Below, piece after piece: positions 23,331-32,827 of a DNA stretch of 32,930 bases. The notes under the pieces were generated by a model. That model did not search any database. It saw only the letters and a list, made by a program, of their open reading frames with translations, and had not been told where the DNA came from. Origin of the DNA: Bacillota bacterium (GTDB taxonomy: Bacteria > Bacillota > Dethiobacteria > Dethiobacterales > Dethiobacteraceae); contig JAAZIQ010000065.1 in the NCBI GenBank assembly GCA_012800795.1, positions 1-32,930 of the forward strand. The letters are read 5' to 3'. Position 1 is the stretch's first letter. Each line of letters begins with the position of its first letter. The position numbers and the translations under genes were made by a program.

Positions 23331-24026
23331 AACACCTTCCTGTTTGAATTCTTCGGCAATTTTGGCTATTACCTTTTTCTCAATACGCGAAACATAAGAA
23401 CGGGAAATGCCGAGGCTTTTAGCTATTTCTTTTTGTGTTTTCCGACGCCCCGTCGGCAGACCAAAGCGCAACGCCAACACAGTTCTTTCACGGCTCTTTA
23501 GTTCCCTTATCACCTGGTATAGTTTAGCTTCAAGCAGCTTTTTATCTACTTCTTCCAAAACTTCTTCTGCATCTGTCCCTAAAATGTCGCTTAGAGTAAT
23601 TTCGTTGCCTTCTTTGTCCGTGCCAATAGGATCATAAAGTAAAACTTCTGCTTTTCTTTTTGTAATGACACGGATGTGCATTAAAATCTCATTTTCAATA
23701 CAGCGGGCAGCATAAGTTGCCAAACGCGTCCCTTTATTTCCTTTAAAAGAATCAATGGCTTTAATTAAACCAACTGTTCCAATGGAAATAAGATCTTCCT
23801 GATCTTCGCCTGTATTTTCAAATTTTTTAATAACATGCGCCACCAATCGCAGATTTCTCTCAATCAAAACGCTGCGGGCTTCAGGGTCACCTTCATGTAA
23901 TCTTTGCAAATATATTTTCTCTTCCTCAGGTGAAAGCGGCTGAGGGAATGAATTATTATTTAAGTAAGAAACAAGTAAGGTGATTCCCCGAGCGACTGCC
24001 GCCACAATCGTAATGATTGGAAGCAA
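23325..24026 (-). CDS. sigK: Sporulation sigma factor K (pro-sigma-K)
   Basis: A mother-cell sigma factor for late sporulation. It has region 2 (NLRLVAHVIKKFENTGEDQEDL and IGTVGLIKAIDSF, given here as NLRLVAHVIKKFENTGED) and region 4 helix-turn-helix (KEIAKSLGISRSYVSRIEKK). The gene is uninterrupted, with no skin element. I chose TTG 24026, preceded by GGGGGTG at 24035-24041, because it gives a pro-peptide of the Bacillus length, with VS|Y matching the known cleavage region before NNNSFPQPL. The longer frame (ATG 24074) has no ribosome site. Length 233 residues. It follows the PBP gene by about 70 bp; a sigma-E promoter may lie inside that gene. Confidence 0.9.
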   Translation of the reverse strand: MLPIITIVAAVARGITLLVSYLNNNSFPQPLSPEEEKIYLQRLHEGDPEARSVLIERNLRLVAHVIKKFENTGEDQEDLISIGTVGLIKAIDSFKGNKGTRLATYAARCIENEILMHIRVITKRKAEVLLYDPIGTDKEGNEITLSDILGTDAEEVLEEVDKKLLEAKLYQVIRELKSRERTVLALRFGLPTGRRKTQKEIAKSLGISRSYVSRIEKKVIAKIAEEFKQEGVK

Positions 24027-24098
24027 AAAAGAAGCACCCCCTGCCAAAATGTCAATCATTATTATTGTATGCATTTACAGCAGGGATTGTGTTACAAT

Positions 24099-25664
24099 TT
24101 ACTCGCTTTTTATGTAAAGTTGAGCGACTTCTGTCATAATTTGCCCAAAAATCCGGGAAGCCGTGGCTTGATGCTCAGACCATTCTTCAACAAAAACAAC
24201 CGCCACAAGCTTGTGTCCCTTTATATCCACGTAGCCGGCAAACCAAGAATGATTAATACCGGCCCGGCCGGTCTCGGCAGTTCCGGATTTCCCGGCTGCC
24301 GTGTAAAGATTGCTATCTGCTGCTTGAGCTGAACCATGTGTAACTACGGTTCTTAACATTGCCTGCAACCGTTTAGCCACCCTAAAAGAAATTACATTGC
24401 TGCCATATTGTACAGGATATTTTTGTACATTGTTACCGTTTTTATCTATAATAGCTGTAACCAAACGCGGATAAATATCACGTCCGTCATTAATTATGAT
24501 TGCCATCATGCGGGCCAACTGAACCGGTGTCGCAGCAATTAGCCCTTGACCGATGGCTGTATTGGCCAAATCACCCGGGTACACCAGCTCCGACACAGTG
24601 GGGATATTACCAGCCATTTCATTGCCAAGAGGCAGTCTCGTAGTTTCCCCAAGTTTAAAGCGGCCTGCCATCTCTAGTATTTTTTCTTTACCCAGACGCT
24701 CTGCCAGATTAACAAAATAGCCGTTGCAAGAAACGGCAAGGGCTTGCTGCAAATTTAGCACGCCATGTTTTGTACCGCCATAACAGCGAATAGTACTGTT
24801 ACCAACTTCATAAGCACCCTGGCAAAGAAAAGCTTGTTCCGGCTCTGAAATATTTTCTTCCAAGGCAGCTGCCGCCACAATAACTTTAAATACAGAACCG
24901 GTCGGGTACTGCATAATGGCCCTGTTTACATAAGGGTTATTTTTTTCTACCGCTTCCAGTTCCTCTGCAGTAGTTCCGCGGTATAGTATTTCCACCGGCA
25001 GGCGAGGAAAAGAAGCCAATGCCAAAATGTCGCCACTTCGGGGATCAAGCAGCACCACAGCTCCTTTTTCGATTAGCCTTCCTCCTACAGCTTCCACACA
25101 TTCCTGCAGTCTTCTGTCAATAGTAGTCTGCACGCTGTAAGGCCTACGATAATGCTCATACTCCCAGAGATTTATTCCCAAACCGGGCACCATTTTTCTT
25201 CTACCATCCAGAATTACACCGATGGCAGAAGGCATGCCCCTCAATTCAGCATCGAAGGAACGCTCCAGTCCGGCAAGCCCCTTTTGTGCCCGCATTGGTT
25301 GTCTTGGCCGCTGAATGTAGCCTGTAACATGAGAAGCCAGGGAACCGTCATGATAGCGTATTTCTTCCTTAATGTCCAGTTTTGACAGTAATTCCGGGGG
25401 AATATTATAAGGCGCCAGTTTTTGTAGTACAATATCAGAGCTGTTCACTATTTGTGCATGCAGAGAAATACCATCACGATCAAGGATTTGCCCACGTCCT
25501 GAAGAAAAAACATAGCTACCAGTCCTTTGTGCAGATGCTGCCACGGCATATTGACTTCCTTTAATAATCTGTAGATAAAAAAGGCGACCGATTAAGGCAG
25601 ATAAGAGCAAACAAAATAACCCCAGCAGCATCATAATTCTAATTTGCCTTTTCTCTCTGCGCAT
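24099..25664 (-). CDS. Class B penicillin-binding protein (transpeptidase)
   Basis: A 521-residue peptidoglycan cross-linking enzyme: short cytoplasmic start, one membrane helix (about 11-33), dimerisation domain (about 50-170) with GRGQILDRDG, and a transpeptidase domain. Catalytic motifs: S257-x-x-K260 in PTGSVFK, S312-C-N314, and KSG at 459-461. There are no PASTA repeats. It is shorter than SpoVD or PBP2x, and its place before sigK suggests a sporulation role, which is inferred. Start ATG 25664; its ribosome site, GGCGGGGTG, is the 3' arm of the hairpin at 25671-25712. Confidence 0.9.
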   Translation of the reverse strand: MRREKRQIRIMMLLGLFCLLLSALIGRLFYLQIIKGSQYAVAASAQRTGSYVFSSGRGQILDRDGISLHAQIVNSSDIVLQKLAPYNIPPELLSKLDIKEEIRYHDGSLASHVTGYIQRPRQPMRAQKGLAGLERSFDAELRGMPSAIGVILDGRRKMVPGLGINLWEYEHYRRPYSVQTTIDRRLQECVEAVGGRLIEKGAVVLLDPRSGDILALASFPRLPVEILYRGTTAEELEAVEKNNPYVNRAIMQYPTGSVFKVIVAAAALEENISEPEQAFLCQGAYEVGNSTIRCYGGTKHGVLNLQQALAVSCNGYFVNLAERLGKEKILEMAGRFKLGETTRLPLGNEMAGNIPTVSELVYPGDLANTAIGQGLIAATPVQLARMMAIIINDGRDIYPRLVTAIIDKNGNNVQKYPVQYGSNVISFRVAKRLQAMLRTVVTHGSAQAADSNLYTAAGKSGTAETGRAGINHSWFAGYVDIKGHKLVAVVFVEEWSEHQATASRIFGQIMTEVAQLYIKSE

Positions 25665-25670
25665 AAAAAC

Positions 25671-25712
25671 ACCCCGCCTGCAAACTTAAAATATTAGTTT
25701 GCCTAGCGGGGT
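25671..25712 (-). terminator. Terminator-like hairpin containing the PBP ribosome site
   Basis: Outer stem ACCCCGC (25671-25677) with GCGGGGT (25706-25712), small internal loop, and inner stem GCAAACT (25680-25686) with AGTTTGC (25696-25702). On the minus strand a T5 run follows and then immediately the PBP ATG. The 3' arm is also the Shine-Dalgarno sequence of the PBP gene, so the structure would both stop transcripts from the U32 gene and hide that site. Confidence 0.8.
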
Positions 25713-25727
25713 CTCTTTTTATACCAC

Positions 25728-26954
25728 TTAGCAATTTTTCTTCTTCCGTCTAATGATGGAATATCCTTCTACTTCAAATGGCAACGAAAAAGAAACATGC
25801 TCCTGTACACGTACGGCCTCTCTAATCTTTTCGCCTTTACTATTTTTTAAATTGCGCACCACAAATTCCCGGCAAGGAGAGTGTGGGCCAATCACTTCCA
25901 ACAGTTCTCCTTCCGCAAAACGGTTGCGCATTTCCACCACTACACGTTTTTCAGCAGCCTGGTAAGACTGAACAACAGCTACAAACTCATGACTTGAAAC
26001 CTGATCAGAGCTATCAATTACCTGCCCTGCTAAACCCGGATTGCCCTGCAAAAAGCCGGCTGCATAGGGACGGTGGCTGATTTTATGCAGCTCCTCGTGC
26101 CACTCTTGTTTCACGGTAAAGTTATGTGGATCAGCCCAATAAGCATCAATGGCCTGACGATAGACACGAGTGACAGTAGCCACATAATAGACACTTTTCA
26201 TTCGCCCCTCGATCTTAAAACTATTTACGCCCGCTGCTGCTAATTGGCCCAAATAGTCTAACAAACATAGGTCACGTGCATTTAAAAGATAAATTCCGCG
26301 TTCATCCTCTTCAATGACCATAGGCTGTTCTGGCTCTCTGTTTGACAATAAATAATACTGCCAGCGACAAGCCTGAACGCATTCGCCACGGTTGGCATTG
26401 CGCCCGGTTAAATGCTGGCTCAAGTAACAGCGCCCGGAATAAGCCCAACACATAGCACCATGTACAAATACTTCCAGCTCCAGTTCTGTATGCCTTCTGA
26501 TCTCAGCAATTTCAGCCAAACTTAATTCACGGGCTAAAATAATGCGAGAGCAACCTGCCTCCTGCCAGAACAGGGCACTGCGCCAATTAGTTGTATTAGC
26601 CTGTGTGCTAAGATGACAAGGTAAAGAGGGAACAACTTCGCGAGCTACTGCCAGCACCCCTGGATCAGCAACAATTAAGGCGTCTACGCCTAAGGAAGCC
26701 AGTTTCTCCAAATAAGACGGTAGCTGGGCAATATCGTTATTAGTGGCGAATATGTTAACGGTGACATAAACTTTGGCACCGTGTCGGTGGGCAAAGGCAA
26801 TGCCTTCCCTCATCTCTTCTTCACTGAAATTACCGGCATAAGCACGCAAGCCAAATTCCTTCCCGGACAAATAAACCGCATCGGCGCCATAAAGCACAGC
26901 CATCTTCAGTTTTTCCAAATCACCTGCGGGTGATAAAAGTTCCAGTTTCTTCAT
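25728..26954 (-). CDS. trhP: U32 family protein, TrhP-type tRNA hydroxylation factor
   Basis: A 408-residue U32 protein. It has the N-terminal LLSPAGDLEKLKMAVLYGAD and the U32 signature EVFVHGAMCWAYSGRCYLS with ANRGECVQACRW; the cysteines are those that hold an iron-sulfur cluster in this family. It matches the YrrO/TrhP2-like size, and those proteins hydroxylate U34 of some tRNAs using prephenate. The Bacillus genome has yrrN and yrrO side by side after mltG; here only one is present, 11 bp after mltG. ATG start. An older annotation as collagenase-like protease is unlikely. Confidence 0.87.
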   Translation of the reverse strand: MKKLELLSPAGDLEKLKMAVLYGADAVYLSGKEFGLRAYAGNFSEEEMREGIAFAHRHGAKVYVTVNIFATNNDIAQLPSYLEKLASLGVDALIVADPGVLAVAREVVPSLPCHLSTQANTTNWRSALFWQEAGCSRIILARELSLAEIAEIRRHTELELEVFVHGAMCWAYSGRCYLSQHLTGRNANRGECVQACRWQYYLLSNREPEQPMVIEEDERGIYLLNARDLCLLDYLGQLAAAGVNSFKIEGRMKSVYYVATVTRVYRQAIDAYWADPHNFTVKQEWHEELHKISHRPYAAGFLQGNPGLAGQVIDSSDQVSSHEFVAVVQSYQAAEKRVVVEMRNRFAEGELLEVIGPHSPCREFVVRNLKNSKGEKIREAVRVQEHVSFSLPFEVEGYSIIRRKKKNC

Positions 26955-26965
26955 TTTTATGCCTG

Positions 26966-28006
26966 CTATAGATTTTTCTGATTTTGCTTCGACCTGGCTA
27001 TATTAGCTTCGTGTTCAGCCAGTGTGCGGCCAAAGTAGTGTTCGCCGCTGCCGTCACCTTTCACTACATAATAGAGATAATCGACATCAGCCGGATACAG
27101 TACGGCCGTAATGGCTGATTTTCCCGGTGAAGCAATGGGGCCGGGAGGCAAACCTAGGTTTTGGTAGGTGTTATATGGTGAATCTACCAGCGTATCTTGC
27201 GTAGTAATTTCTGTTTTGTGCTCTCCGAGAGCATAAATGACAGAAGCACAAAGCTGCAGTGGCATTTTTCTCTTTAACCGGTTGTGAAGCACGCCGGCCA
27301 CAATTTCCCTTTCAGATGCCACTTGTACTTCCCGCTCCACTAAAGAAGCAAGTGTTATTACTTCATGAATACTTAAACCCAACTCTTGGGCGCGCTGGCG
27401 CAAATCTTCCGTCAGCACCTCTGCTAAACGATTTTGCATACGCTCTATAATTTGCTCCTCAGTCACATCCAGGGCAAATTCATAGGTGTCAGGGAAAAGA
27501 TATCCTTCCAGAGCGTAACGCTGGCTGGATTTCACTTCACCTAAGGCCGGTGCCATGCTTTTTGCCAGTTCCAAAAACCTTTCAGTGTCTACTAAACCGC
27601 TATTTTCTAAACGCCGCGCAATTTGTTCTACTGTATAACCTTCCGGAATGGTAACAGTAATGGTCGGCCTGTACACATCTCCATCGAGCAGCTTTTGCAA
27701 AATTTCATCCATAGTCATGCCATAATTAAAGAGATAATTTCCTGCCTGTAACCCTTGATCCTTGCCGCGAAACTTGGCATAATAGCGAAAGACTGTGGCA
27801 TGGCGTATCAACCCGTTTTCTGCCAAAATTTTGGCAATGCCGCTGGTGGAAGAGCCGGCAGGAATAGTAACCATAACCGGCTCCTGCGCAGCCATCGCCG
27901 GCACAGGTTTTAGCCAGATATTTAACTGGATAGCAAACAAGCCGATAGCCACTGCCAACAAGATAAGGCCCCCTGCTATCAGCCGTCGAGCTTTCCCCAT
28001 GCTCAT
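26966..28006 (-). CDS. mltG: Endolytic transglycosylase MltG
   Basis: A membrane-bound enzyme that cuts nascent glycan strands and sets chain length. The 346-residue protein has one N-terminal membrane helix (about 10-30), a LysM-like segment, and a YceG domain with the catalytic glutamate E224 in LASLVEREVQ, SPYNTYQNLGLPPGPIASPG and GSGEHYFGRTLAEHE. The usual LQSDPTV reads LQLCASVIY here. ATG follows GGAGGAAT. It keeps the normal Firmicutes position after the DUF1292 gene. Confidence 0.92.
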   Translation of the reverse strand: MSMGKARRLIAGGLILLAVAIGLFAIQLNIWLKPVPAMAAQEPVMVTIPAGSSTSGIAKILAENGLIRHATVFRYYAKFRGKDQGLQAGNYLFNYGMTMDEILQKLLDGDVYRPTITVTIPEGYTVEQIARRLENSGLVDTERFLELAKSMAPALGEVKSSQRYALEGYLFPDTYEFALDVTEEQIIERMQNRLAEVLTEDLRQRAQELGLSIHEVITLASLVEREVQVASEREIVAGVLHNRLKRKMPLQLCASVIYALGEHKTEITTQDTLVDSPYNTYQNLGLPPGPIASPGKSAITAVLYPADVDYLYYVVKGDGSGEHYFGRTLAEHEANIARSKQNQKNL

Positions 28007-28030
28007 TTCAATTCCTCCGTATCCCCGTGT

Positions 28031-28336
28031 TCATTCTTCCTCTGCCATATTCTCCTCATATTCCGTGACCAGTTTTTCCCATTCCTCTGCTACTGCTGTA
28101 AACTCCTCTTCATCTTCCACTAAAATTAAATTTTCCTCATCAGCGTCAAAGCGGAAAATGACAGCTTCTGTTTCTTCTTCGTCTTCATTAATTTCTTCTG
28201 CTTCTGCTTCAGTCAAGGCTGGAATCATTATTGCGTATTTGTGCTCATTGACCATAATGACATCCAATACCATAAATTGGTGTTCCTGACCCTCTTCATC
28301 AACTAATGTGATCAACTCATCATGAATCTCTTCCAT
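28031..28336 (-). CDS. yrzB: DUF1292 (YrzB-like) acidic protein
   Basis: A 101-residue, strongly acidic protein with the DUF1292 core ITLVDEEGQEHQFMVLDVI and ANE-type acidic runs after it. Its function is not established, but it always sits between ruvX and mltG in this conserved Firmicutes operon. I chose ATG 28336, nine bases after AAGAGGTG; the in-frame GTG at 28348 overlaps that ribosome site. Confidence 0.88.
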   Translation of the reverse strand: MEEIHDELITLVDEEGQEHQFMVLDVIMVNEHKYAIMIPALTEAEAEEINEDEEETEAVIFRFDADEENLILVEDEEEFTAVAEEWEKLVTEYEENMAEEE

Positions 28337-28389
28337 TTTATTATACACCTCTTCCTTCTCTTAAGTAAATGCCTATATTCTTTACAAAT

Positions 28390-28821
28390 TTACCTGTTAT
28401 TATCCCTTTTCCCTGAATGGGCCTGTAAATAATTTTGCAGAATTAAAACGGCCGCCATTTTATCTATAACTTTGCGTCGTTTGGCGCGACTCACATCGGC
28501 CGACACAAGCATCCTCTCTGCTTCTACGGTTGTCAGGCGTTCATCCCACAGCTTGACCGGCAAGTCCAATTCAGCAGCTAAGCGTTTGGCAAAATTAGCC
28601 GCCATTTCTGCTCGGGGACCAATCGTCCCATCCATATTTTTAGGATATCCAACAACCAGCAAAGATACTTTATATTGTTCACAAAGTTCACGTATCCTTT
28701 GCACATCGGTTTCCCATTCAGAGCGGCGAATAACTTCTACTCCCTGGGCTGTCCAGCCCAGTTCATCGCTAACAGCTATTCCAATTGTACGATCACCTAC
28801 ATCCAAGCCAAGTATACGCAT
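28390..28821 (-). CDS. ruvX: RuvX/YqgF family RNase H-fold nuclease
   Basis: A 143-residue protein of the YqgF family, implicated in 16S rRNA 5'-end maturation and able to resolve Holliday junctions in some bacteria. Motifs: [17 protein letters not shown] at the N-terminus with the first acidic residue D7, [30 protein letters not shown], and D near the end in [19 protein letters not shown] follows AGAGGAAG, 13 bp after the aldo/keto reductase stop. Confidence 0.93.
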   Translation of the reverse strand: MRILGLDVGDRTIGIAVSDELGWTAQGVEVIRRSEWETDVQRIRELCEQYKVSLLVVGYPKNMDGTIGPRAEMAANFAKRLAAELDLPVKLWDERLTTVEAERMLVSADVSRAKRRKVIDKMAAVLILQNYLQAHSGKRDNNR

Positions 28822-28834
28822 TTGCTTCCTCTTT

Positions 28835-29782
28835 TTAATAAATCTTTAAACAAAAATCAGGGCAGTGGGCACCACAGTAGCCACACAAAATACAGCTGTC
28901 AGTATCCACCACAGCCCTTCCATTTTGCAGCTGCAGTGCACCTTGCGGACAGTAATCAATACAAGAACCGCAACCGGTGCACCAGTACTGTACAACTAAT
29001 TTCCTTTTTTTCTGCCGCAGCCGCTCGCCCATTTCCGGTGACACAGCTTGGCCGGCAAATAATGCACAATTGTATTCAATTTCTTCAACCGATGCCATGC
29101 CCACGGCAATGGCATCTAAACATTGCTGCTCTAAGACAAAACGGAAAGCTTCATTGCTTTCAGGAATCATATGCCCTCCGCCTAGAGGTTTCATGGCAAA
29201 AATACCCACACCCTGCCGATGCAGCTGTTGAATAGCAGCCAGCATTTCCGCTGCTGTACCATCCTGAATACCAATGCCTCTTTTATTAATAAGCGGATGC
29301 ACCACATCAATTTCCGGCATTGACAGCGCCGCACGTACCGCCGCTATGGTATGAGTGGAAAAACCTACAGCACGTACGAGTCCGTCGGCTTTAGCTTCAA
29401 GCAAATATTCCAAGGCATCCCTATGTCCTTTAAGGGTTAGGGCCGACTCCTGCTCATGCAGCATGAAAATATCTATATAGGGGATATCCATCTCCGTCAG
29501 GGCACGCTGCAGACTTTCCTTCATGCCTGCCCGTGTATAGTCATAGGACTTTGAAGCAATAACCGGCTTTTTCTTCAGATGTCGAATAGCCCTTTTAATA
29601 TAGGGATAAGTTTCATATAGATCAGCAGTATCTAAAAAGTTAACTCCTAAAGCAAAAGCCCTCTCCAACAGTTTTGCCCCCTCGGCTATAGTTAAATTAG
29701 CTTGCAGGGGGCCAAGAACTAAGGTGCCAAAACAAAGACGGGAAACACGGATGCCCGTCTTTCCCAAAAAACGATACTCCAT
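28835..29782 (-). CDS. Aldo/keto reductase with C-terminal two-cluster ferredoxin domain
   Basis: A 315-residue fusion. Residues 1-260 form an AKR barrel with the tetrad signs D in [10 protein letters not shown] in IASKSYDY and H in IFMLHEQES. Residues about 268-312 carry two 4Fe-4S motifs, [12 protein letters not shown] and [12 protein letters not shown]. Such proteins are common in anaerobes; electrons may pass between the barrel cofactor and the clusters, but the substrate is unknown. It is inserted between ireB (gap 2 bp) and ruvX (gap 13 bp), genes normally adjacent, and is therefore tightly coupled to this housekeeping operon. Confidence 0.88.
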   Translation of the reverse strand: MEYRFLGKTGIRVSRLCFGTLVLGPLQANLTIAEGAKLLERAFALGVNFLDTADLYETYPYIKRAIRHLKKKPVIASKSYDYTRAGMKESLQRALTEMDIPYIDIFMLHEQESALTLKGHRDALEYLLEAKADGLVRAVGFSTHTIAAVRAALSMPEIDVVHPLINKRGIGIQDGTAAEMLAAIQQLHRQGVGIFAMKPLGGGHMIPESNEAFRFVLEQQCLDAIAVGMASVEEIEYNCALFAGQAVSPEMGERLRQKKRKLVVQYWCTGCGSCIDYCPQGALQLQNGRAVVDTDSCILCGYCGAHCPDFCLKIY

Positions 29783-29784
29783 CG

Positions 29785-30054
29785 CTATTCCTCGTTATCA
29801 AGTCTTTTTAAATATGATCCTACCAGTTCTTCCAGCAATTCATCACGTTCCAGCTTGCGAATAAGTACCCTAGCATTCTTATGGCTGGTAATATATGCCG
29901 GATCGCCAGAGAGCAAATAACCTACAATTTGATTAATAGGATTATAGCCCTTTTCTTTAAGCGCTTCGTAAACTACTGCAAAAACATCACGTGCCTGATA
30001 TTTTTCATCATCCGCTGTCCTTTTAAACATCATCGTCTGATCTAGTTTTTCCAT
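29785..30054 (-). CDS. ireB: IreB family regulatory phosphoprotein (UPF0297)
   Basis: An 89-residue protein, full length, with the family start [45 protein letters not shown] (the centre [15 protein letters not shown] is diagnostic) and [15 protein letters not shown]. In Enterococcus the homologue is phosphorylated by IreK at N-terminal threonines; T7 is a candidate here. It lies directly after alaS, as in most Firmicutes. ATG follows GGGGGTGAGG. Confidence 0.95.
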   Translation of the reverse strand: MEKLDQTMMFKRTADDEKYQARDVFAVVYEALKEKGYNPINQIVGYLLSGDPAYITSHKNARVLIRKLERDELLEELVGSYLKRLDNEE

Positions 30055-30116
30055 ACCCTCACCCCCAACGGCAGGATCATTAGTAATTTATTCTAGCCAG
30101 GAGCAATTTTTTCCTT

Positions 30117-32735
30117 TTATTTCTTCTGGTTTTGTAACAACTCGTCAACTTTTTCTAACGCTGCCGCTAAATTCTCCGGTTCTTTACCACCGGCCTGGGC
30201 CATGTCTGGTCGGCCACCGCCGCCGCCGCCAGTTAATTTTGCCACTGCTCCCACTAATTTTCCTGCATGGTAACCTTGTTTTACTAAGTCCGGAGTAACG
30301 GCACATACTAATAAGACTTTACCTTCTGCCACTGCACCGAGCACAATTATTCCTGATTCTAATTTATTTTTCAGGCGATCGGCCATTTCACGCAGTGTTT
30401 CCATATTACCAGCACTTACTTGAGCACTAATCACCGGCACGCCGCTTTTTTCACTAACTTTCTCCAGCAAGCCGTCTATTTCCATACCTGCTAATTTTAA
30501 TAATAAGCGCTGCTGCTCACGCTGTAATTGTTTATGTTCAGTAAGCAAAGCCTTTATTTTTTCCGGCAGCTGTTCTGCTGTGCTTTTCAGCTGAGCAGCC
30601 GACTCTTCCAACAATTGATTGCGTTTAGCAAACCACCTGTATGCACCTTCACCGGTAAGCGCTTCAATGCGGCGCACACCGGCTCCGATACCGCCTTCGG
30701 AAACAATTTTAAACACACCAATTTCACCGGCATTATTAACGTGAGTTCCGCCACAGAGCTCAACACTATAATCACCCACACGGACCACGCGCACCCAGTC
30801 GCCATATTTTTCATCGAAGAGAGCAGTCGCACCCATTTCCCTGGCCTCTTCCAAGGTAACCAAATCTACATGCACAGGAGCATTGTCCCAGATTCGCTCA
30901 TTAACCAGCTGTTCAACCTGCTGTAGCTGTTCACTTGTAAGTGCATTTAAATGGGTAAAATCAAAGCGTAATCTATCCGGCGCAACAAGTGATCCTGCCT
31001 GCTTGACATGTGTACCTAAAACGTCGCGTAGAGCTTTATGCAGTAGGTGGGTAGCTGTGTGATTCCGGCAGACAGCATTACGCACAGACTGCGCCACAAC
31101 AGCCTGCACAATATCCCCCTTCTGCAGTACACCAGCGGTAACCCTACCGCGGTGTACAATTTGCTCTTGAGGAGTAATGATAGTATCTGTAATTTTTACC
31201 TGTACATTTGGTGCCAGAAGCTGCCCGCTGTCACCAACCTGGCCGCCCCGCTCACCGTAAAAAGGAGTTTTGGCCAAAACAATTTCCACTTCATCGCCTG
31301 CGGCAGCTTGCTCCACTAATCTTCCATCTTTAAGAATAGCGAGCACTTCACTCTCAGCAGTAAGCGCAGCATAACCGCAAAATTCATTTTGCAAAGCAGC
31401 AATACCCTGATAGCTATTGTCTTTTCCACCAAAGCTATTATCGACACGGGCACTACGCGCCCTCTTTCGCTGGGCCTCCAGCGCAGCATAAAAGCCTTCC
31501 TCATCTAATTGCAGACTATTTTCGGCTAAAATCTCCTTTGTTAAATCAAGGGGAAATCCATAAGTATCATAAAGTTTAAATGCGGCTTCACCCGGAAGGA
31601 TGCCTTTGCTTCCTGCATTTTCCATCAATTCCGTCAATATTTTTAACCCCTGTTCCAGGGTTTCATGGAAGCGTTCCTCTTCTAGTTTTACTACTTTTTC
31701 GATATAGGCCTGTCCCTCTATCAATTCAGGATAAAACTCACCATATTCCTTAACTACCAAATCTACGGCTTTATAAAGAAATGGCTCATTTACACCCAAT
31801 AATTTGCCATGTCTTACTGCTCGCCGCAATAAACGGCGCAAAACATAGCCCCGTCCTTCGTTACCGGGCAAAATCCCATCTCCCACCATAAAGGAGATAC
31901 CTCTTAAGTGTTCCGTAAGAATGCGTAAAGACACATCTTTCTCCGCATCCTCCCCATAACCAACTCCCGTTGCATTACAAAAATGATTTAGTAAAGGCTT
32001 TATTGTGTCTATTTCAAAAAAATTGCTTACTCCTTGCAAAACAATGGCCAGGCGCTCCAACCCGGCACCGGTGTCAATATTACGCTGAGCTAAAGGCACA
32101 TACTCATTGTTTTCAGTGCAATTAAACTGGGTAAAGACCAAATTCCAAACTTCAAGAAAACGGTCGCAGTCACAGCCGACTGCACAATTAGGACGGCCAC
32201 AACCGTGCTCCGGTCCCAGATCATAATATATTTCTGAACATGGACCACATGGTCCCTGACCAATTTCCCAAAAATTATCTTCCTTACCTAAGCGGTATAT
32301 TTTTTCAGGTGGTAATCCTATTTTTTTATGCCAAATATTAAAAGATTCATCATCATCCTGGTAAATACTGACATACAGCCTGTCCTCAGACAATTTATAT
32401 CTTGTTGTTACTAGTTCCCAAGCCCAAAAAATAGCTTCCTCTTTAAAGTAATCGCCAAAAGAAAAGTTGCCCAGCATTTCAAAAAATGTAGCGTGACGTG
32501 CAGTACGGCCAACACGTTCTATATCTGGTGTACGCACGCATTTCTGGCAAGTGGCAACACGTGGATGGGGAGGCTTCTTTTCTCCCGTAAAATATGGTTT
32601 CAAAGGTGCCATGCCCGCACCAATCAATAATAAAGTGGGGTCATTTTGAGGAATTAATGAAAAACTGGGTAAAACCAGATGATCCTTCTCGCGGAAAAAA
32701 TCTAAAAAAATAGACCGGATATCTTTGGACAGCAT
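30117..32735 (-). CDS. alaS: Alanine--tRNA ligase
   Basis: Charges tRNA-Ala. The 872-residue protein has the catalytic core with class II motif 1 region (SFSLIPQNDPTLLLIGAGMA, here cited as NDPTLLLIGAGMAP), RVATCQKCVRTPDIE, the editing domain with HTATHLLH and SVELCGGTHV, a coiled coil (about 715-755) and a C-Ala domain with GGGGGGRPDMAQAGG. I chose ATG 32735 because GGGAGGG lies six bases upstream; the upstream ATG at 32768 overlaps the -10 box of the promoter. No T-box leader fits in the short space. Confidence 0.96.
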   Translation of the reverse strand: MLSKDIRSIFLDFFREKDHLVLPSFSLIPQNDPTLLLIGAGMAPLKPYFTGEKKPPHPRVATCQKCVRTPDIERVGRTARHATFFEMLGNFSFGDYFKEEAIFWAWELVTTRYKLSEDRLYVSIYQDDDESFNIWHKKIGLPPEKIYRLGKEDNFWEIGQGPCGPCSEIYYDLGPEHGCGRPNCAVGCDCDRFLEVWNLVFTQFNCTENNEYVPLAQRNIDTGAGLERLAIVLQGVSNFFEIDTIKPLLNHFCNATGVGYGEDAEKDVSLRILTEHLRGISFMVGDGILPGNEGRGYVLRRLLRRAVRHGKLLGVNEPFLYKAVDLVVKEYGEFYPELIEGQAYIEKVVKLEEERFHETLEQGLKILTELMENAGSKGILPGEAAFKLYDTYGFPLDLTKEILAENSLQLDEEGFYAALEAQRKRARSARVDNSFGGKDNSYQGIAALQNEFCGYAALTAESEVLAILKDGRLVEQAAAGDEVEIVLAKTPFYGERGGQVGDSGQLLAPNVQVKITDTIITPQEQIVHRGRVTAGVLQKGDIVQAVVAQSVRNAVCRNHTATHLLHKALRDVLGTHVKQAGSLVAPDRLRFDFTHLNALTSEQLQQVEQLVNERIWDNAPVHVDLVTLEEAREMGATALFDEKYGDWVRVVRVGDYSVELCGGTHVNNAGEIGVFKIVSEGGIGAGVRRIEALTGEGAYRWFAKRNQLLEESAAQLKSTAEQLPEKIKALLTEHKQLQREQQRLLLKLAGMEIDGLLEKVSEKSGVPVISAQVSAGNMETLREMADRLKNKLESGIIVLGAVAEGKVLLVCAVTPDLVKQGYHAGKLVGAVAKLTGGGGGGRPDMAQAGGKEPENLAAALEKVDELLQNQKK

Positions 32736-32766
32736 GCCAAACCCTCCCTGAATTGTCTCAAAGACC

Positions 32767-32796
32767 ATTATATAAGAGAAATATAATATATGTCAA
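32767..32796 (-). promoter_or_regulatory. Sigma-A promoter of the alaS operon
   Basis: On the minus strand a perfect TTGACA (32791-32796) and a perfect TATAAT (32767-32772) are separated by 18 bp. The expected start is about 25 bp before the alaS ATG, so the leader is too short for a T-box. It probably reads alaS through the U32 gene. Confidence 0.9.
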
Positions 32797-32827
32797 TAAA
32801 TGAGAAATATCCGCAATCAGGGGAAAA

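Noticed and set aside
24027-24074. Longer sigK start at 24074
   Set aside because: No ribosome site, and the pro-peptide would be about 16 residues longer than in Bacillus; TTG 24026 fits both.
28675-29235. Plus-strand open frame of 186 codons opposite ruvX and the aldo/keto reductase
   Set aside because: It is antisense to two well-supported genes, and the product is low-complexity with no motif.
30528-30926. Plus-strand open frame opposite alaS
   Set aside because: Antisense to the conserved alaS coding region with no translation signals.
32736-32766. T-box riboswitch for alaS
   Set aside because: The distance from the promoter to the ATG is only about 25 bp, too short for a T-box leader.
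32736-32768. Alternative alaS start at 32768
   Set aside because: The ATG lies within the -10 box TATAATGG; a strong GGGAGGG precedes the ATG at 32735.
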